Part shown: in pieces, positions 7,031-9,029 of the stretch
Layout: each line of letters opens with the position of its first letter
Position numbering within the stretch: position 1 is the first letter of the stretch
Origin: an uncultured Bacteroidia bacterium
GTDB lineage: Bacteria > Bacteroidota > Bacteroidia > Bacteroidales > UBA932
Reading direction: 5' to 3'
DNA length: 9,029 nucleotides
Assembly (NCBI GenBank): GCA_902796455.1
Contig: CADBPH010000243.1
Span: forward strand, 1-9,029
Notes under the pieces: model-generated
Database searches by the model: none
Seen by the model: the letters and a program-made list of their open reading frames with translations, nothing else
Told to the model about the DNA's origin: nothing
Program-made: the position numbers and the translations under genes

Positions 7031-7071
7031 TTCATTAACTCTATAATAATCAACAACAAAAAAGAATTCCT
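7031..7071 (+). other. AT-rich leader between PL1 gene and susC-like gene
   Basis: A 41-bp spacer, much richer in A and T than its flanks, with an A-run (7058-7063) just before the susC start. There is no hairpin with a T-run and no TAnnTTTG box, so I see neither terminator nor independent promoter. A-rich leaders without Shine-Dalgarno are normal for well-translated Bacteroidota genes, so it probably serves as a translation enhancer in a shared transcript. Confidence 0.4.
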
Positions 7072-9029
7072 ATGAGCAAAATCGTAATGAAACTTGCCGT
7101 AATCCTTCTTGGGCTGGGATGTGCAGCATCCCTGCATGCCCAGAATGTGACCGGTACAGTCAAGGATGCGAATGGGGAGCCTATGGTGGGGGTTTTCGTG
7201 CTGCTTGACGGGACGACGACCGGTACTTCGACCGACCTCGACGGAAAATATCTCCTCGTGGTCCCGGATGCCTCCAAGGCAGTCCTGAAGTTTTCCATGA
7301 TCGGGATGAAGGAAGTTGTCATCCCCGTCAATGGCAGGAGTGTCGTGGACGCTGTCCTCGAAGACGATACGACCACCCTGGACGAACTTGTCGTCGTGGG
7401 TTATGCCACCGTCAAGCGTCGTGACCTCCTCGGTTCCGTGTCCTCCGTCGGTTCGGAAAAACTGACCGAACAACCTGTCACCTCCGTCAGCCAGGCCCTC
7501 TCCGGTAAAATGGCTGGTGTCTCCGTCGTGACGACGGAAGGTGATCCGGATGCAGATATCAAGATCCGGGTCCGTGGCGGTGGATCCATCACCCAGGACA
7601 GCAAGCCGTTGTATATCGTGGACGGTTTCCCGGTGGAATCCATTAACGACATCTCCTCTTCGGAGATTGCCAGCATCGACGTCTTGAAGGATGCCTTCTC
7701 GACGGCGATTTATGGTAGCCGCGGTGCGAACGGTGTTGTGATCGTGACGACCAAGAGCGCGGAAAAAGGACAGAAGATTTCTGTCAAGCTCAATTCCTAC
7801 TATGGCCGGAAGAAAATCGCGAACAAGGACGCCATCCAGGTGATGGATGCGGAGAACTTCGTGAAGTTCCAGTATGAGCTCCGTATGTTGGACGGAGATG
7901 ATTTCAAGAACTATTACCAGCCGTATTTCGGGAGCTTCTCCGATATGGACCTGTATACCGGACTCCCGACGAACGACTGGGTGGACGCGGTGTTCGGAAA
8001 TATCGGAACATCCTGGAACACAGACTTTGCGGTTTCCGGCAGCGGGGAGAATTACGCATGGACCCTCGGGTACGCCCACTTGGCGGACAATGCGATCATG
8101 ACGGGCTCTTCCTATGTCCGTGACAACCTGAATTACAAGGGCCAGTTCAATACGGGCAAGCGGACCTCCATCGACGTGAACATGCGGTATTCCAAGACGA
8201 ATATCCGTGGCGCCGGTGCCAACTCGCTGAATGACAACTCGGGCCAGAATTCCAGCAACGGCCGTCTCAAACATGCCGTGCTGTACACACCGATCCCGGT
8301 TTCCGGCAACTTGGCCACCGAAGACTATGAAGAGAATTTCGGAGATGCCGTCCAGCCGATGCGCGCCGTCTGGGACAATGATTCCAAGCGCCTTAGGACG
8401 ACCTGGAATGTCAATGCCGCTTTCAACTGGGAGATTGTCGATAATCTGAAATTGAAGATTGACGGCGGTATGGAAGAATATCGCCAGACGGACAACCGTT
8501 TCTACGGCATGAGCACCTATACTGTCTACAATGCCGGCGGTGCGGGCCCTGCTTCTGTCTATACGGATGAATCCCGGAAGAAATTCCGGAATTCCAACAC
8601 GTTGCAGTACAATTTCAGCAATATCCTTCCCGAAGACCATTCCGTGGATGTCATGCTCGGTGAAGAAATGACCATCTACCGCAGGAATGTCGCCACGATG
8701 AGTGTAACGGACCTGCCTACGTTCTTCGACGCGGAAAAAGCCTGGAACTTCCTGGGCCAGGGTATTCCGGCAGGGGTTTCGAACTACTATTACCAGAATG
8801 ACAACCTGCTGTCGTTCTTCGGCCGCGTCAATTACGATTACAAGCATCGCTATTCGATCGGCGGGACGCTGCGTGCGGACGGCTCTTCCAAGTTCGCGAA
8901 GGGCAACCGCTGGGGCTTCTTCCCCTCTGCGGCGGCTTCCTGGAATATCTCCAATGAACCCTGGATGCAGGGCGCCGGCTGGATCGACCAGCTGAAGTTG
9001 CGTTATTCCTTCGGTACGGCGGGTAACAA
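7072..9029 (+). CDS. SusC/RagA-family TonB-dependent outer membrane transporter (3' end beyond window)
   Basis: The ATG at 7072 opens 652 codons without a stop to the window edge, plus two bases. Full members have about 1000 residues, so roughly the first two thirds is present. A signal peptide ends at SLHA (cleavage likely before Gln24). Residues 25-98 form a carboxypeptidase-regulatory-like beta-sandwich (NVTGTVKDANGEPMVGVFV), followed by the TonB box LDELVVVGY (103-111). The plug domain (about 118-230) carries VRGGGS (167-172), the SusC signature PLYIVDGFPV (179-188) and the segment IASIDVLKDAFSTAIYGSRGANGVVIVTTK (199-228, shown in part by key words DVLKDA and SRGANGV). Beta-barrel sequence follows, ending in YSFGTAGN. 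No STN domain lies ahead of the regulatory-like domain, so signalling to an anti-sigma factor is not expected. Working with a SusD lipoprotein, probably encoded just downstream, it should import pectin oligosaccharides released by the PL1 enzyme. An in-frame Met at residue 6 (7087) is a less likely start because it shortens the positively charged signal peptide region. Confidence 0.95.
   Translation, partial: MSKIVMKLAVILLGLGCAASLHAQNVTGTVKDANGEPMVGVFVLLDGTTTGTSTDLDGKYLLVVPDASKAVLKFSMIGMKEVVIPVNGRSVVDAVLEDDTTTLDELVVVGYATVKRRDLLGSVSSVGSEKLTEQPVTSVSQALSGKMAGVSVVTTEGDPDADIKIRVRGGGSITQDSKPLYIVDGFPVESINDISSSEIASIDVLKDAFSTAIYGSRGANGVVIVTTKSAEKGQKISVKLNSYYGRKKIANKDAIQVMDAENFVKFQYELRMLDGDDFKNYYQPYFGSFSDMDLYTGLPTNDWVDAVFGNIGTSWNTDFAVSGSGENYAWTLGYAHLADNAIMTGSSYVRDNLNYKGQFNTGKRTSIDVNMRYSKTNIRGAGANSLNDNSGQNSSNGRLKHAVLYTPIPVSGNLATEDYEENFGDAVQPMRAVWDNDSKRLRTTWNVNAAFNWEIVDNLKLKIDGGMEEYRQTDNRFYGMSTYTVYNAGGAGPASVYTDESRKKFRNSNTLQYNFSNILPEDHSVDVMLGEEMTIYRRNVATMSVTDLPTFFDAEKAWNFLGQGIPAGVSNYYYQNDNLLSFFGRVNYDYKHRYSIGGTLRADGSSKFAKGNRWGFFPSAAASWNISNEPWMQGAGWIDQLKLRYSFGTAGN

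Noticed and set aside
7042..7047. TATAAT hexamer before susC
   Set aside because: It matches the E. coli -10 box, but the primary Bacteroidota sigma factor uses TAnnTTTG; in an AT-rich spacer a chance match is likely, and no -33 element precedes it.
6970..8847. Very long minus-strand open frame (625 codons) opposite susC
   Set aside because: Its length is striking, but it runs across the PL1 end, the AT-rich spacer and the susC start, carries no recognisable domain, and the plus strand encodes textbook SusC signatures. Rare antisense stops follow from the codon usage here.

Overview
The window is the upstream part of a pectin-degrading polysaccharide utilisation locus (PUL) from a GC-rich member of the Bacteroidota, most likely Bacteroidales. 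Three things point to this phylum. A SusC/RagA-type TonB-dependent transporter sits beside a block of secreted carbohydrate-active enzymes. Three of the enzymes have lipoprotein signal peptides. The only two promoter-like -7 boxes found match the Bacteroidota TAnnTTTG consensus rather than TATAAT. The coding DNA is clearly GC-rich by eye, which fits GC-rich Bacteroidales better than Bacteroides itself; genus cannot be decided from sequence reading alone.

Layout. Positions 1-612 (minus strand) hold the first 204 codons of a LacI-family regulator that runs off the left edge. Positions 613-725 are a divergent promoter region with one -7 box facing each way and a perfect 10-bp palindrome between them, placed where the -33 elements of both promoters should lie. 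From 726 to the right edge all genes are on the plus strand: a GH28 polygalacturonase-type lipoprotein (726-2246), a two-domain CE12-CE8 pectin acetylesterase/methylesterase (2243-3931), a GH105 unsaturated uronyl hydrolase lipoprotein (3928-5130), an FN3-PL1 pectate lyase lipoprotein (5120-7030), and the first 652 codons of a SusC-like transporter (7072 to the edge). The four enzyme genes overlap one another by 4, 4 and 11 bp and must be read as one translationally coupled unit; susC follows after 41 bp with no terminator. The partner susD gene would be expected just beyond the right edge.

How the genes fit together (inference from family functions). The PL1 enzyme, probably surface-anchored, cuts homogalacturonan into unsaturated oligosaccharides. 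SusC with the unseen SusD imports them into the periplasm. CE12-CE8 removes acetyl and methyl esters, GH28 trims galacturonate from the oligomers, and GH105 removes the unsaturated terminal sugar left by the lyase. The LacI-type protein probably senses a breakdown product and controls both divergent promoters. The SusC N-terminus shows no STN signalling domain, so no sigma/anti-sigma control is visible, and no hybrid two-component regulator (usual for Bacteroides pectin PULs) is seen in the window.

No RNA genes, mobile elements, CRISPR arrays or long repeats were seen. I do not see an undescribed system here: this is a recognisable pectin PUL. Its most interesting parts are the regulatory region with a candidate shared operator, the probable division of enzymes between cell surface and periplasm, and the tight gene overlap with susC last in the visible order.
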